From NCBI GenBank assembly GCA_900660155.1, contig CABFPE010000175.1, positions 18,238-82,237 on the forward strand: 64,000 nt of DNA. The letters run 5' to 3'. Made by a program: the position numbers and the translations under genes. Position 1 is the stretch's first letter. The number at the start of each line of letters is the position of its first letter. Origin of the DNA: Hofstenia miamia (taxonomy: Eukaryota > Xenacoelomorpha > Acoela > Hofsteniidae). The notes below the pieces were generated by a model, which worked only from the letters and a program-made list of their open reading frames with translations, was not told the origin of the DNA and did not search any database. Below, piece after piece: positions 36,329 through 47,758 of this stretch.

Positions 36329-39300
36329 TTTCAACTTGCTAAGGTTGAAAACTGATAGAATTTATCCTAATTAAGTAAAGATATTAAAATCTCATTTTAA
36401 CAATGCCTTAGTTGTCTGATATCTTAATTCATTATTTAAAGATAAGTAGTTTATCATATATTAGTTTTTTTCAGTAGAAAGGAAAAACTACTATATAAAT
36501 CAATGTGGTTTAAAATTATTTTAATTTTTGAAGAAAGGTATAAGAAGAGCAATTTATGACCGTTGAATTTATATTATTTGCACAAATATGTCTGCAAAAT
36601 TTTGGAAAAGAGTTGAATAAGTATTATTTCCGAATGACACTTTTTAGCTTTAGTACTTTGCAAGAAAATCATCATACACTTAACAAATTTAAAACATTAA
36701 CACCAACAAAGCTAGCATTATTACTGTACATACGCTCATACCAAGCTTGGAAATTTATGCTTACGTTATCTAGATCGAAAATGCTTGTGGAAGTAATGTA
36801 CACACAGAGAATAAGAAGACTGGTGATGAGGACCTCAACTGCTGCTGCTATTATGTGAAGATTCGTGTTTACTAAAAATACAGGTAACATCAAATATTGG
36901 GCAACCAATGCATATTTAGTAATTTATATGCATTTGATGAAATGCTTACAAAGGTTATAATGAGTGACATCGAACAAAATTTTGGACAATTTTGAATTGG
37001 ATTTTATGGGGCAATGCAACCTTTTCTTAAAAAATTTGCTAAATTGTGTTTTATGGGAAGATGCGAAAGCGCTAAGTCGACGAACGTGTAACAAAATTGT
37101 CCAATTCTAGTTTTATTGTATAGACATGCGTTTATAGAATGGAGGTCTTGTGGGTAGTGAAATGGAGGGCGGACTTCCCTTTAATAAGCCAATGGGACCC
37201 ATTGAACCCAGATTATGCACAAGCAAAGATGCAAATATAAGAAAGAGAGCAAGTTTGCTACTATCTTAACTAAGTGTCTTTGTTGTAATATTTGTATTTA
37301 CTTATAAATCAGTTTTTGATTGATGCTGAAACTAATGAAGAGGATGCAGAAAAGCTTTTGCACAGTGATGATGATGGAGAACTTGACAATGTAGAAGACA
37401 ATATAGAAGACAGTGATTATCAAACTAACAATGTGATTTCAACTGCAAAAATATATGTTAATATGCGTAATCAAGATTCATCTGCAAACATGCCTCATCA
37501 AAGAACTTCTATTTTACTTGTGTACCAACAAAATTATTGAAGTGAAAAATATCCTTTCTAGTGTGATATCTTGGAGTAACAAATATGGAAACAAAAGTGA
37601 TCACAAGTGGGTAGTTCTTGTTATGGCAGAAATGAAAGGTTGGCTTGGTCTTCTAATACTTGAGGGCGTATCCAATATCGACCATGAAAATATCATTAAA
37701 ATTTGGAAAGAGGGTCCGCTTTTACGCTCAGTTCTCAGAGCAACTATGATAATCAATCAATTTGAAAGCATACGACAATGCCTATATTATGACGACTTTG
37801 ATACATGCAGTAGTTAAAAAGCACTGACACATTTGCACCTTTTCAGGATGTCTTTGATAAGTTTATTATTCAATGTAGATGTGCTCAAGGTGCAGTTGTG
37901 CTGAGCACTCCACGAAAGATGAAGACTATGATGCATTTAGTTAGTTGCTTAGGCTATGTCAAAATATACACGTTTTAACTACTTATTTGTTAAATTTAAA
38001 TCAATATATTTTTCTGGGTCCCAGAGGAAAAACATTTTGCAGAATCATTTTTCTAAGAGGTTATACAATGGAAGGTAAATTTGATGTTATAAGTTGTATT
38101 ATATCGATTTTCTTCACACTTGCAATAAATCTATTTGAAATAAATATTTTCATTGAATGGTGCATAATTATTTCGGCTTTTCAACTAAAAAATAATACTT
38201 GACAAAATATTGTAACCTTTTTATGCTGAAACAATTCGCCATCATCTCACTGTTCTTAGAGACAATGGAATTGAAAATGTGGCAATAATATTGTACCTAC
38301 CAAATAATTTACAATAAAAATGTAAACCTAAATATTGTGGAAATTTTAGATTACATACACATCACTTGTAAAAATATATTCAACAAACATTTCAGCAAAT
38401 TGAAAAACTACAATTAGTAAACTGAATGAAACTATAAAAAAGTTACTGGTTGTTTGAAATGCAAATGTGAGAATTAGAGAAAGTGTGTAGAAGGCGTAGA
38501 GGTACCAAGGAGGGGAAATTGGTGGCACATAGAAAATCATTTCAGAAAGAAATACGATCATGCTGTTCGTTTTGTAAAATAACCATGTTGCCTAAACGAG
38601 AAAGTAAAATTTGCAGCGTTTTCATTTTTATATTTATAGCATAATTTATTTCAAATGTAAACAAATGTAAAAATAATGTTATTAGATATTAAAAATATGT
38701 TGCCCAGGTAGCATTGACAGATCTTCTTAAAGTTCCACCACATAAGAACATCGAAATTTAATCAGCATGTCATTTTCAAATCATTTTTCAGGAACAACAT
38801 TCATTTTAATAAAGAATTTCAGGTAATCTGTTACATTCTCTGTTATATTCTTATGTTTTTGTGTGTTCAAATGCGGGAGAACCCATTGATTCAGCATGAA
38901 TTCTAACAGCATTATTCAATGCTTCAATAAAATTGACGCCTTTTTAACACTAGAAAGACTGAAATATCTTCTTACCTAAAAAGACTGAATAGGTCTAAAT
39001 TGACCCATTTCAAAATTATTTGAAATAAGAGAAAATCAAAAATGTAATTTTAATCAAATAATCAAGATACTTCTGCAATAATATTTCTAAAATATTTATA
39101 TGCATTATACAGTATGTTTTGAACTGACGTCTCCTTTTAATCTGTTTAAAATGAATATTTATGAACATTGATTACAGAAAATTATTTGTTTCTTTGACTT
39201 TGTATGCTTTCCACAACAAAACTTCTTACACATTTCACATGAATCTTTGGTTTTATTATTACATTTTGAAATCTGACAATGTACTCTTTTAGACGGTTTT

Positions 39301-42300
39301 AAATTTTGTTCCACAGCTTCGGGATTGTCAATGTCCATGTGCTTTTCTGATAAGTTTGTTCCCAGCAGTTCAACAATTAGTTTCTTCATAAACACTCTGC
39401 GTTGTATGTTATCATTTGTAGTCTGGTTATATAAGAGACATATGCATTTATACCACAGAGATCAAGCATATTGAAAAATATGCAACAGGCCAGCGTCATG
39501 TTGCAGTTTTACAAGTGGTATATCTTGCCATTTGGTCCATGACATCAACACCGTATTTTGTGTTATTGTAATATTTTATTGTTTCTGGTAACTTTTTAGG
39601 GTGATTCTCATCAATCCTCACAGTTGGGCATGGTGCTTAGTAGGTAGACATTCTTTGACTTTTTACCTTTGTATACAGTCAATGTACACAAATCTTTATT
39701 TCTCAGTATCTCACTTGAGTACAAGGGCTTCTTCTTTAGAACAGAGTCGAGAATTGCAATGTCCCTTCTTTCTTTTCTTATTGTCCCAACTATACTTGTC
39801 TTTTTTGACAGGAATGACTAGTGATGTGAAAAAACTGTCCATGGTCACATTATATCCTTTATTGAAGTAAGGAGCCATTAGTTTTTCACATACATGTTTA
39901 GGAAGTGGATTGTTGGGACTTTTCAAAGTGTCTTTACCAAGGTATGGGAATGAGTTGCACAGATACTTTGTACTATTTTCACACAGACACCAAAATTTGA
40001 TTCCAAATTTGTCTGGCTTTGAAGCCATGTACTGGATAAATGAACAACGTGATTTGCATGGAAAAATGTTAAGAAATAAGAAAATTATTGTTGGGGTCCA
40101 AACTGACCCCGGCAGTCTTATTAGGTATACCATTGCATAATTACCAAAATTATAGTAACAATTAGCTAAAACTTGGTTTCTAAGTGAAACTACATATGAA
40201 AATAAAATACATAAAATATCATTAACAAAAAGCTTAAAATAAGAGATATATTATCATCCAAAATTAAAAATGGGTCATTTTTTACCCATCCGTCTTTCTA
40301 GTGTTAAATTATCGAAAAATTTGCACAATAGTTCATTGAATTAAAAACCTACTCTAAATGAAAAATAGTAATACAGAATAGTAAGAAATAAATCATTCCA
40401 AATCGTGGAAAGGGGTGAAAATGCATGACATCGATATTCTCAACGATTGAACCCGACACAACATTGGGCTTTTTTAAATGTGAATTAACCAATTTACAAT
40501 TCTTATAACAAATTGCGTAATAACAGTATTAACCAAATGTAATGCTGCGTAATAAAAATTCATTTTTGTTGAGCTTAATAGCAGCTCTAGTAGAGATGTG
40601 CGGAGATCCGCAGGGACTGTGTTCGGCACAAAAAATAACACTTCGGGATCAAATGCTTCGGGACCATATATCTATGTTTGTACAATATCACGAATTTTCA
40701 CCTACTATGCTATATGCCAAGCATTTCATTTGCTTAAAAATATTACGTTTAATATTCATTTCGCAAGTTACTTTGATGAGTTCAACTTCAGCCTAATATT
40801 TTAGTTGGATATATTTAGCAACATTGTATATTTTCGATACCTGCTGAAGAAATGCCAACTTGATATGTGATAGCAAAATTAAAGTCGCTAGCGACTACCG
40901 AGACCAAAATTCACCTTTCGGGACCTTGACCAAATATAAGCTCTAGTTCAAAAATATCTAGTGTTTCCTGGTATCCCTAAAAATATTTCGCTTTTTAACT
41001 CAATACCGAAACAGGATAGGGAAACACTAATAACACAAAGTTTGTCGGTTCTTAGCAAAAGCAGTCACCTATAATGTGTTTTGAAAAAATGCTGTAGTCT
41101 TGTTGGAGCAATGCCAAAATGCATGTCAAGTTGAAGCGTAACTTTATTATCATTCCTTAAAATTTTAACTTAGTATTAATTACAAAATAATTAAATAATC
41201 ATACCAATAGTAGCTAGCTAAACAAATGCCACGGTTTAAATTTAATAAAATTTTCTCTTATTTCAATTTTAAAATTATTTAGTAGGCTTATATTTCTCAT
41301 GAGAGCTAAATCAATGACTACAATGTAATTCACTATAATTTAAAATTATTGCAAGAAACAGGTATATTTGCAATAGTTCAAATTCATCAATAAAACCTCT
41401 TAATTGCACTTTTTTATTATCAATATTAATGCCTTCCATGGTTTCTCTAGTCACCAACACTCGCATGATACTACAATTACATCTAAATTTTACTAATTTA
41501 GAAATTTCCTGATGAAATCAATTTCTGAAATTTACTCATTCGTATTTTCAATTTAAGAACAGAAAAATTCAGGTGAAACTTACTTGTAGCAAGAAAAGTG
41601 ACATTGTCAAAAGGTAGCCTGATCCCCAAAATTGATGTGGTAAGAGGGCTAGTCTGAGATCATTCTTAGTTCTGTAGAAACTTCTGCTGACATTGACGTC
41701 TTTAACAAACAAAATCCTCAACAAACCTAAAACATCACAATTAGGTATGAGTACATCTGCTTTGAAAGATTTTTTTAATAGAAATGTCAAAGTAAGCATT
41801 AAGCAATTGAAAACTTCATTTTCTTCATTTAATTTGATACTTTGAAAAACCAAGCTTCAAACCTGATCTGATTATTTGAATGTTCATGCGATTCTAATCT
41901 AGGCACAAAACTTTTAGTTTCCATGACTTTTTCTGAATCATGTTTTATGATTTTGATCCAAGATTCTGTCCATGATGCAATTGCTTTTTCACTTATAAGA
42001 TTCCTTATCCAAAACCCGATGTCCTTACATACAGCCAAATTGGAACTAATGTACTTTTTTTCATCATTTCAATTTTGCATGAGCCTGAAATATGACAGGA
42101 ACATGATCAACCCAATTCTGGTACAGTCCTAATCTCTCTCTAATGTGGAATCTTTGATTGATGAATAGTTCTAGATCCATACCACACAGTAGGTTTGTTC
42201 TAATTGTGAACTTATCTTTCTTAGTTATATTGATGTAATATCAGAACATTTAAGAAATGATTTTGAAGCTACCGCAGAAGAGATCAAATCGATCTCATTT

Positions 42301-44298
42301 ATGTTTACAGAGGATTTCAATGGGCGGTTTGACAAGGTTAATAGGGAAAGGAATCTTATATCATTTCTATCTAACTTTGGATATTTTTCTGTTTTTTCAC
42401 AGGTGTTAATAATGTATTTCAGTTAGTGATTTTTAATAAGGTTATGGCACCTGGGTGTGCAGTAAATGCTTTCAATTCGACATTACAAAAACAATGCAAA
42501 TTGCCAATAACTCCACCTGCTCCTAAAAACATGAAGGATGAGATTTAGACAAGAGCAATTGAAATACATTTCTTTAGAAGGAAACTTCTAAATGGAATGA
42601 TGATAGTTTTTTAACAATATCACAGTTTGAAGGTCGTTGGGCGTTTTTTGAAGGCTTTAAATGACACTTTGATTCAAATATACCGTTAAATAACGAATGG
42701 ATTACTAAGGTTATAAGGGATTGAGAGATTAGTGTATAATATTCTTGAGCTTAGAAAGAACATTAGAAATTATATCATTGGGCATGCTAAGAGCTTTTCC
42801 TTCTGCATGAAGGACGCAAATGAAGCTAATAAATGAAACGAAGCCTAGCTTGTATAGAGAAGAGGAGTGCAGAGGAATTACTAACACAGAAAATTACAGT
42901 GTCCAATTTTCGAACCTTTTGGAAAATTATCGAAAAGCTATGGCACACTAATTGCTTTGTAAATCATTTATTACTAAAATGGTAAAATTTGAAACGCTTT
43001 GAAATGACTGTTCAAACGAAATGAAATCTGAGAAAAAAGAAAGGCACACGTCCCTCTAATTCATAAATATAAAATGATGATGTCGCATCTTTTTCAAACT
43101 CTAATAAACACGAAGTTGCAGAAACGACGTCATTTTTATCGGAATGGCGTTTAACATTTTTCTGTCGTTTTCTGACTCCATCTTGTAAACAATATGAGAA
43201 AATAAACGACTTTTTAGTTCGATGAATTTCAGTTTACATATAGTTTGAATTTTGTATTATTAGTAATATTTTTTGAAAGAAATGTATAGCTTTGTGCGTA
43301 AGTTTATGTTATTACATTTTTGCATAAAAGTCATTTTCAATTGAATGAAACTGAATGTATTAGCAAGGAGATGCATAGTTAGATTGATTTTTGTATGGTA
43401 TGATTGATTGGATTGTTGGAATTGCATTAGATAAAAGCAAAATATATTTTGACATCTATTAGTACTACTTGTTCAGGCAAGAACTCGCGTTGAAGCCGTA
43501 CTTAAAGGCACATCCGGGTGAGCCCAAACCTAGCCTGCATAAAATCGAGTTGAACTTGTCAAGATTTATTATAGGAATGAAGAATGATCTACAGAAAATT
43601 CAATACCTTCCATACAATAATTGCAAACCTGATAAGGGAATTTCAAGATACACGCAGTGTCTTAGATCAGCCTAAGTGTGTTAGACAATACAAGAGGAAA
43701 TCAGAAATATCACACCCGAGTTACTCCATAAAGCAATGGGAAATTGGTTGATTTTATGTTCACTGTTATTGCAGAAAACGATGCACACATTGCGTTTTAT
43801 TAAAATCTCTAAAACTGTTTCTATTAAATATAAAATTTAAACTTAATGTATTTGTCAGTCCGATTTTATGGTCTCGTAAAATACCAAGCTACTTTATTAC
43901 CCATCTTTACATTTTCAAGTAGTTTGTAAAGATTGGCAAACAGTTGGAGAAACGTTTCTATAAAATTTCATAATTTATGTGAAATGAAAACACTTGGAAT
44001 TTTTTTGACAAATTTGTTTACTGGTGAGTTAAGACATTTAGTGCTGTCAAAAAAATATTTGATTGGGGCCTACGAAAAGCTATGCTTAATTTTCATGAAT
44101 GTAATTAACAAATATATAAGCACGTTGTTTTACATTAGGACCCCATTAAAAACTGTGGAGGATTGCAAATAAATTACCTGTACCGTCGCCGTTATAAAAA
44201 TAGAAGAAAGTTGTGTAGCAGATTATTACTATTAAAGTAATCCAAGAGATGGATACCCCGATTGCGCTTTTAACGTTCTCAAAGCGTTTGGAAGACAT
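34612..44298 (-). CDS. Multi-pass membrane protein, TspO-like invertebrate family
   Basis: Six minus-strand exons give a complete 394-residue protein: 44298-44178 (ATG), 42084-42029, 41664-41584, 38591-38366, 36871-36742 and 35182-34612 (stop). All junctions use AG/GT and agree in phase. The acceptor of exon 3 and the donor of exon 4 are weaker than the others. About nine hydrophobic segments are visible: residues 12-34, 70-92, then PWYLYAFYTLSLILTFAF, FFIVSFSLLIVVFQF, HIIAAAVEVLITSLLILCV, a helix near 225, SVLIVTVACLYFILE, FVTAWIVASVMCF and YLLPIVFGIILFFLLLKLII. The last ~75 residues are a polar cytosolic-looking tail rich in Ser, His and Arg. FWGSGYLL..LLQATWLFYK, the LLATSTNH helix and FILENFFLFEK recall an uncharacterised invertebrate family distantly like TspO (IWG.IY.WQ.LW.IY; YATWT; F.LEN). 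Function unknown. The frames look intact. Confidence 0.7.
35268..35297. repeat. TA microsatellite
   Basis: TA run directly beside the left end of Penelope copy 2. Penelope-like elements often sit in or beside microsatellites. Confidence 0.9.
35298..36250 (+). mobile_element. Penelope-like element 2 with inverted terminal copy
   Basis: An open frame (35619-36077, 152 codons) covers the Penelope connector (YPQKLIRKIID, IYWKLPFIRTREELKRTI) and a well-kept GIY-YIG endonuclease (IVYSYDCDEC..SYIGETRRHLETRAKEHIRG). The reverse transcriptase is absent. The 3' end (about 36062-36250) is repeated in inverse orientation at about 35330-35524, with near-identity, starting from the hammerhead-like terminal motif. 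Penelope elements commonly carry such inverted 5' tails. The high similarity of the arms suggests a recent insertion. It lies in the intron between the last two exons of the membrane-protein gene. Confidence 0.88.
35315..35357 (-). ncRNA. Hammerhead-like motif, Penelope copy 2
   Basis: On the minus strand: CTTGAAGAT, then a hairpin GACAA-CAATGT-TTGTC, then GAAACATGTCGCG. The arrangement matches the motif of Penelope copy 1 but with a different stem II sequence, i.e. compensated pairing. The first core base differs from the hammerhead consensus. Confidence 0.45.
36252..36359. repeat. Perfect palindrome centred on a TA run
   Basis: 34-bp arms at 36252-36285 and 36326-36359 (starting TCTATCAGTTTTCAACC) are exact inverses around a 40-bp TA microsatellite. 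The left arm begins directly after a single N at 36251. Confidence 0.9.
37313..37900 (+). pseudogene. piggyBac transposase N-terminal fragment
   Basis: An acidic leader (DAETNEEDAEKLLHSDDDGE and on) is followed in another frame by MAEMKGWLGLLILEGVSNID, then KIWKEGPLLRSVLRATM and FESIRQCLYYDDFD. The family shows E-KA-F-GLLI, a -W- block and the M..NRF..I.R.LRFDD block in the same order. The catalytic core is missing. It lies in an intron of the membrane-protein gene, in opposite orientation to it. Confidence 0.65.
38948..40303 (-). mobile_element. piggyBac element B with TTAA flanks
   Basis: Ends CACTAGAAAGAC.G (38948 on) and CGTCTTTCTAGTG (to 40303) are inverted repeats close to the CCCTAGAAAGATA ends of classical piggyBac. 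TTAA flanks both sides exactly (38944-38947 and 40304-40307), the piggyBac target. On the minus strand it encodes CSFIQYMASKPDKFGIKFW, KYLCNSFPYLGKDT and YFNKGYNVTMDSFFTSL, then, after frame changes, the C-terminal region with HCQISKCNNKTKDSCEMCKK, a Cys/His zinc finger. The first third of the transposase is missing, so it is an internally deleted copy of about 1.36 kb. It lies in the longest intron of the membrane-protein gene. Confidence 0.9.
40591..40938. mobile_element. Possible hAT MITE
   Basis: The start TAGAGATGTGCGGAGATCCG is hAT-like. AGCTCTAG flanks both sides (40583-40590 and 40939-40946). The right end is not a clear inverse of the left, so the call is tentative. The interior repeats CTTCGGGA words. 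Confidence 0.45.
42220..42960 (+). mobile_element. Decayed LINE-like remnant
   Basis: FMFTEDFNGRFDKVNRERNL followed by ISFLSNFG recalls the GDFN-R-G block of a LINE apurinic endonuclease with the catalytic Gly-Asp region altered. Downstream frames hold scattered fragments with many stops. Family not assignable. It sits in the first intron of the membrane-protein gene. Confidence 0.4.
42961..44177. other. First-intron sequence, no clear feature
   Basis: A 68-residue open frame (43469-43675) and a 79-residue one (43933-44172) show no known motif. Otherwise AT-rich. Confidence 0.4.
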
Positions 44299-44654
44299 CT
44301 TCAATGATTTTTACGCAATAATTTTAAATCAATCAGATTGCAGCTGCAAATTCAGCCAAGCATATCTGAATAAAATTTTATTATGGCTATGCTGGTAATG
44401 TTAACTAATCCTAATAAATAGTTGATGATTATCAATAAAAATGCCTTGTTATCAACTAATCTATATATTTTAGGCTCTTAAAGACAAGTGTATGCTAGTA
44501 TGCATATACATATACATGTATATTCTAACAGTCAATTTCTAAGAAAATAAAGAAACAATGCCCACAAAAAAATTGCAAATTAACCTAGCTACTTCACATC
44601 AAACCAACTAAACATTAATATTTTCCCCCAATTCTATAAAAGGAATAACAAACA
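44299..44654. other. Upstream region of the membrane-protein gene
   Basis: The immediate 5' flank of the start codon at 44298. It is AT-rich with ATACATATACATGTATA-like words near 44503-44522. No CCAAT or clear TATA motif could be singled out. Confidence 0.35.
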
Positions 44655-44890
44655 AGATCGAATTAACTGTTAACAGTCTTCCAACAAAACATAGTGATCA
44701 AGCTACATATATTTAGGTGTTGATATTGATAAAAAATTAAAATTTGAATATTTAGTCCTAAAAAGAAACAAAAAGTGTTTTCTGGCGCTAGATACTTACA
44801 TCACTTCAGAAATTTAGACCCTGATTATAACGTTCAACTATTGTATTCATTTTGTTTAACCAATCACATCATTCTTCATTTATATCTATT
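44655..44890 (+). mobile_element. LINE fragment, same family as 4170-4600
   Basis: It reads SLPTKHSDQATYLGVDID plus a following KKLKFE block, the segment just after the RT palm. Nucleotides align along their length with 4400-4580. Truncated on both sides. Confidence 0.6.
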
Positions 44891-45139
44891 AATTTAAATA
44901 CAAAAGCTGCTATTTATTATAAAAAAATTTAATTAGTCATTACTAATTGCTAATTATTTTAAAGTAAATCCACGATCACATAAATTTATTTGCAGGAGTA
45001 TTTTTTATTCTTGTTTTCATCGAGGAGTTTCAAAAACTTGGAGCAATTTAGAGAATGAAATTAATGATATTAATTAATGCTACGGTATGGCAATAAGATG
45101 CTTAAGCACAAGTGTATTGAAAAACAAATTGATTTTATT
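44891..45139. other. AT-rich spacer
   Basis: Nothing recognised. Confidence 0.4.
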
Positions 45140-47757
45140 CAACTGAGCTGGGGCATACAGACGCAAGCTCATCAAGAGCAACTGTCGGTTGATCAGTCAA
45201 ACTCCGCGGGGCTCTGAAGAAGTTGAGCAACGTGTCGCCAATCAAAATCAGTTCTCTTGCGACGTTAACTGAATTTTACGCCTGGCTGCTCACACGAAGA
45301 AGATAAGGCAATATTTTCAAAACTTTAAAAATAGTAAACATAAATGGGGCTTTATTCAAAGAGGTTTAGGAAATCATAAAATTGCAAATACCTGCATTAA
45401 TGAATTAAGGATAGTAAATAAAGTTTCAAAAAAAACTATCACTTAAATGAAACTTTGTAAAATATATTTAAAGTTTTAATTAATAAAGTCAATAAACTTT
45501 GTCGATTTCATTTCTCTTTGTACATGTAGTCGTATTTAGGAGAGGCTAAACCTAAGATTTCATAAATTAAATAATTTTTTGAACTGTGTTCCATATGTGT
45601 AAAGCATAAATTATCATGGGATGGGATGAAACAAAAAAATGGGCAAGCCTGGAATTTTAAAATTAAGTTCAAAAATTTTACATGCTTTACGCAAAATTTA
45701 GACTAAATTTAAATCTCTAGAGATAGTTACAAATTGGTAGGTTACCAATTAGCTTTCTTTTTTCTTTCTTTGCTCAAATTTGCGCTTTGCGATCTTCACT
45801 CAAAAAGATGATAATCACCAGTTCTCATTGAGTGTCTTCATGTAACATTAAAATATATCATACTTAATTTTGCTCAGAGAAGGATCAAAGTGGGGGCCAA
45901 CATTAACAATGATGTTATTGTCCAAAAACTAATAACTATAATAATAACTATAATACAAAACTATACAACGCCAGAAATTGTGAAGGCAACTCTTACAAAC
46001 ATTTCTAACGTACCTTTACTGTGTGGTTCCATAAAGACTAAATCTAAATTTAAAAAATTCGATTACCTCATCAAAGATATAAAGAAAAATGCAAACATCG
46101 TTATTAAAAAAGCTGATAAAGGAAATTCATTTGTCTGTTTAACAAAACAGCAGTATCTAGCTATGTGTAATTTCCAAATGAAAAAACCGCAATATAAAGA
46201 ATTAGCAGATATCGAATTTTTGAACCAATTTAGTATAGTAAAGAAGGAGTTTAACATAAATATCGATTATGTTAAAATATATGATTACTCCTGGTCTTTG
46301 AAGAATGGAAAGTCTTTTACAATGCAATTTGAAAGGAATAAATTACTCTACTTTACACCAAAATTACATAAACAGTTTATGGACACAGAAATAGGTCAAA
46401 TTCCCAAAGGAAGACCTATCATGGACTGCAGAGGTACCTTTTATTCTCTATTTGATAAACTATTTTATTCATTAATTATTCATTTCAAAAAGAATATCAA
46501 TGCTACGACTGTTACAAGTTCACAGGACGCAGTTTTCAAAATTAATGGTAGCTTACCAACCAATTGTTCAAACTTGTGGTTTTTAACTGCAGATGTATGT
46601 GATTTGTATACGAGTATTGATGTTAATGAATGTTTGGAATATATATATACAATCAATGGAAATCCTTCAAACCTAAAGGTATATCAATTAAATCATTATT
46701 CCATATTAAAGAAACTATGAAACTAATATATTCCAACTGTTCATTCCAATTAGAAAAGAAATTCTATATTCAAAATAATGGACTTTCAATGGGTAGTAGT
46801 TCGGCACCGTTATTAGTAGATATATATATGAATAATCTCATTCCAATTGTATAATTGTCATTATTACCGCTACTTAGATGACGCTTTTGCTATATTTTAT
46901 GATAAAGATGATGCATTGAATTTCATTGAGCAACTTTCAAACGTTAAGAAGAACATTCAGTTTACTTATGAAATATCAGACAAGGAAGCTGTATTTCTTG
47001 ACATCCATCTGAAGAAAGTTAATGGTAGCATAGAAAGAGGTGTACATACAAAGCCAACATCGAATCTTTCAGTTATAAATTTTTATTCAACACACCGATT
47101 ATCAATTAAAAGATCCATTTTTAAAAGTCGCATCATATGTTTTGCTAGAATATCAAGCCATACAAGTCAGTTTATATCTGCGTGTCTGAACTTCATAAAA
47201 TCTATAATGAAAAATGGTAACTACCCAGTTAAATTAGTATCTAAATGGTTAGAAGAATCACTGAATTATCTAAGCAATAAAACTTTTGCTTTCATTTCAG
47301 ATAGAAAATCAATAAATAACATTCAATTTAAGAAGGCCATCAAGCTTATTTATCACAAGGGCATTAACATCAGAATGAAAAAGAAGATAGTTTGGCAGTC
47401 CATGAAGTCACTTAAGATACATTTAACAAGATCTTGCAATTCTTAAATTTTAAATTTTTGTCTTTATCTGTTGTGGGAGATATCCTTTTTAAGTGTTTTT
47501 GGCTTATGTTGTCTTCTTAATTGTTTTATCAATTTTAGTAAATTTTTGTAAATGTCAACATCTGTAAATAATCAATTAGACTTTGTAAATATTAGGAAAT
47601 TTAGTGTAATATAATATTTTTAATCATTGTGCATTACCTGTGTTTTGTTTTAATTGTCATTCATGTACCTGTAATTTTTAGTGTATATATAGAAGTGATT
47701 TTACTTTTAACGTGAAGAGATAAATAAATCGAAAGCGCTCGTTTCTATTTTATTGTA
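45140..47757 (+). mobile_element. Penelope-like element 3, RT nearly complete, no GIY-YIG seen
   Basis: A long open stretch (from about 45860) encodes ANIVIKKADKGNSFVCLTKQ, LLYFTPKLHK, KGRPIMDCRGT and WFLTADVCDLYTSIDVNECL. Then come NNGLSMGSSSAPLLVDIYM, YYRYLDDAFAIFY (catalytic YLDD), FLDIHLKKVNG, and a connector ending in ITRSCNS-like residues and a stop at 47446. This is the Penelope reverse-transcriptase layout. The C-terminal GIY-YIG domain of copies 1 and 2 is absent: the frame closes and 300 bases of non-coding tail follow. Only about two interruptions are seen, so it is fairly young. TGAAGA..ATCGAAAGCGCTCG near 47712-47740 resembles the hammerhead-like end of the other copies. CTCTGAAGAAGTTGAGCAAC (45215-45234) may be the matching 5' motif. 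No Met precedes the core, suggesting 5' truncation. Confidence 0.8.
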
Positions 47758-47758
47758 C

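Noticed and set aside
41857-42038. Longer exon (KDIGFWIRNLISEKAIASW) in the membrane-protein gene
   Set aside because: Its frame cannot join exon 1 or 3 in phase. The smaller exon 42084-42029 has good splice sites and fits.
43469-43675. 68-residue open frame as an extra exon or gene
   Set aside because: No family motif, opposite strand to the host gene, no splice context.
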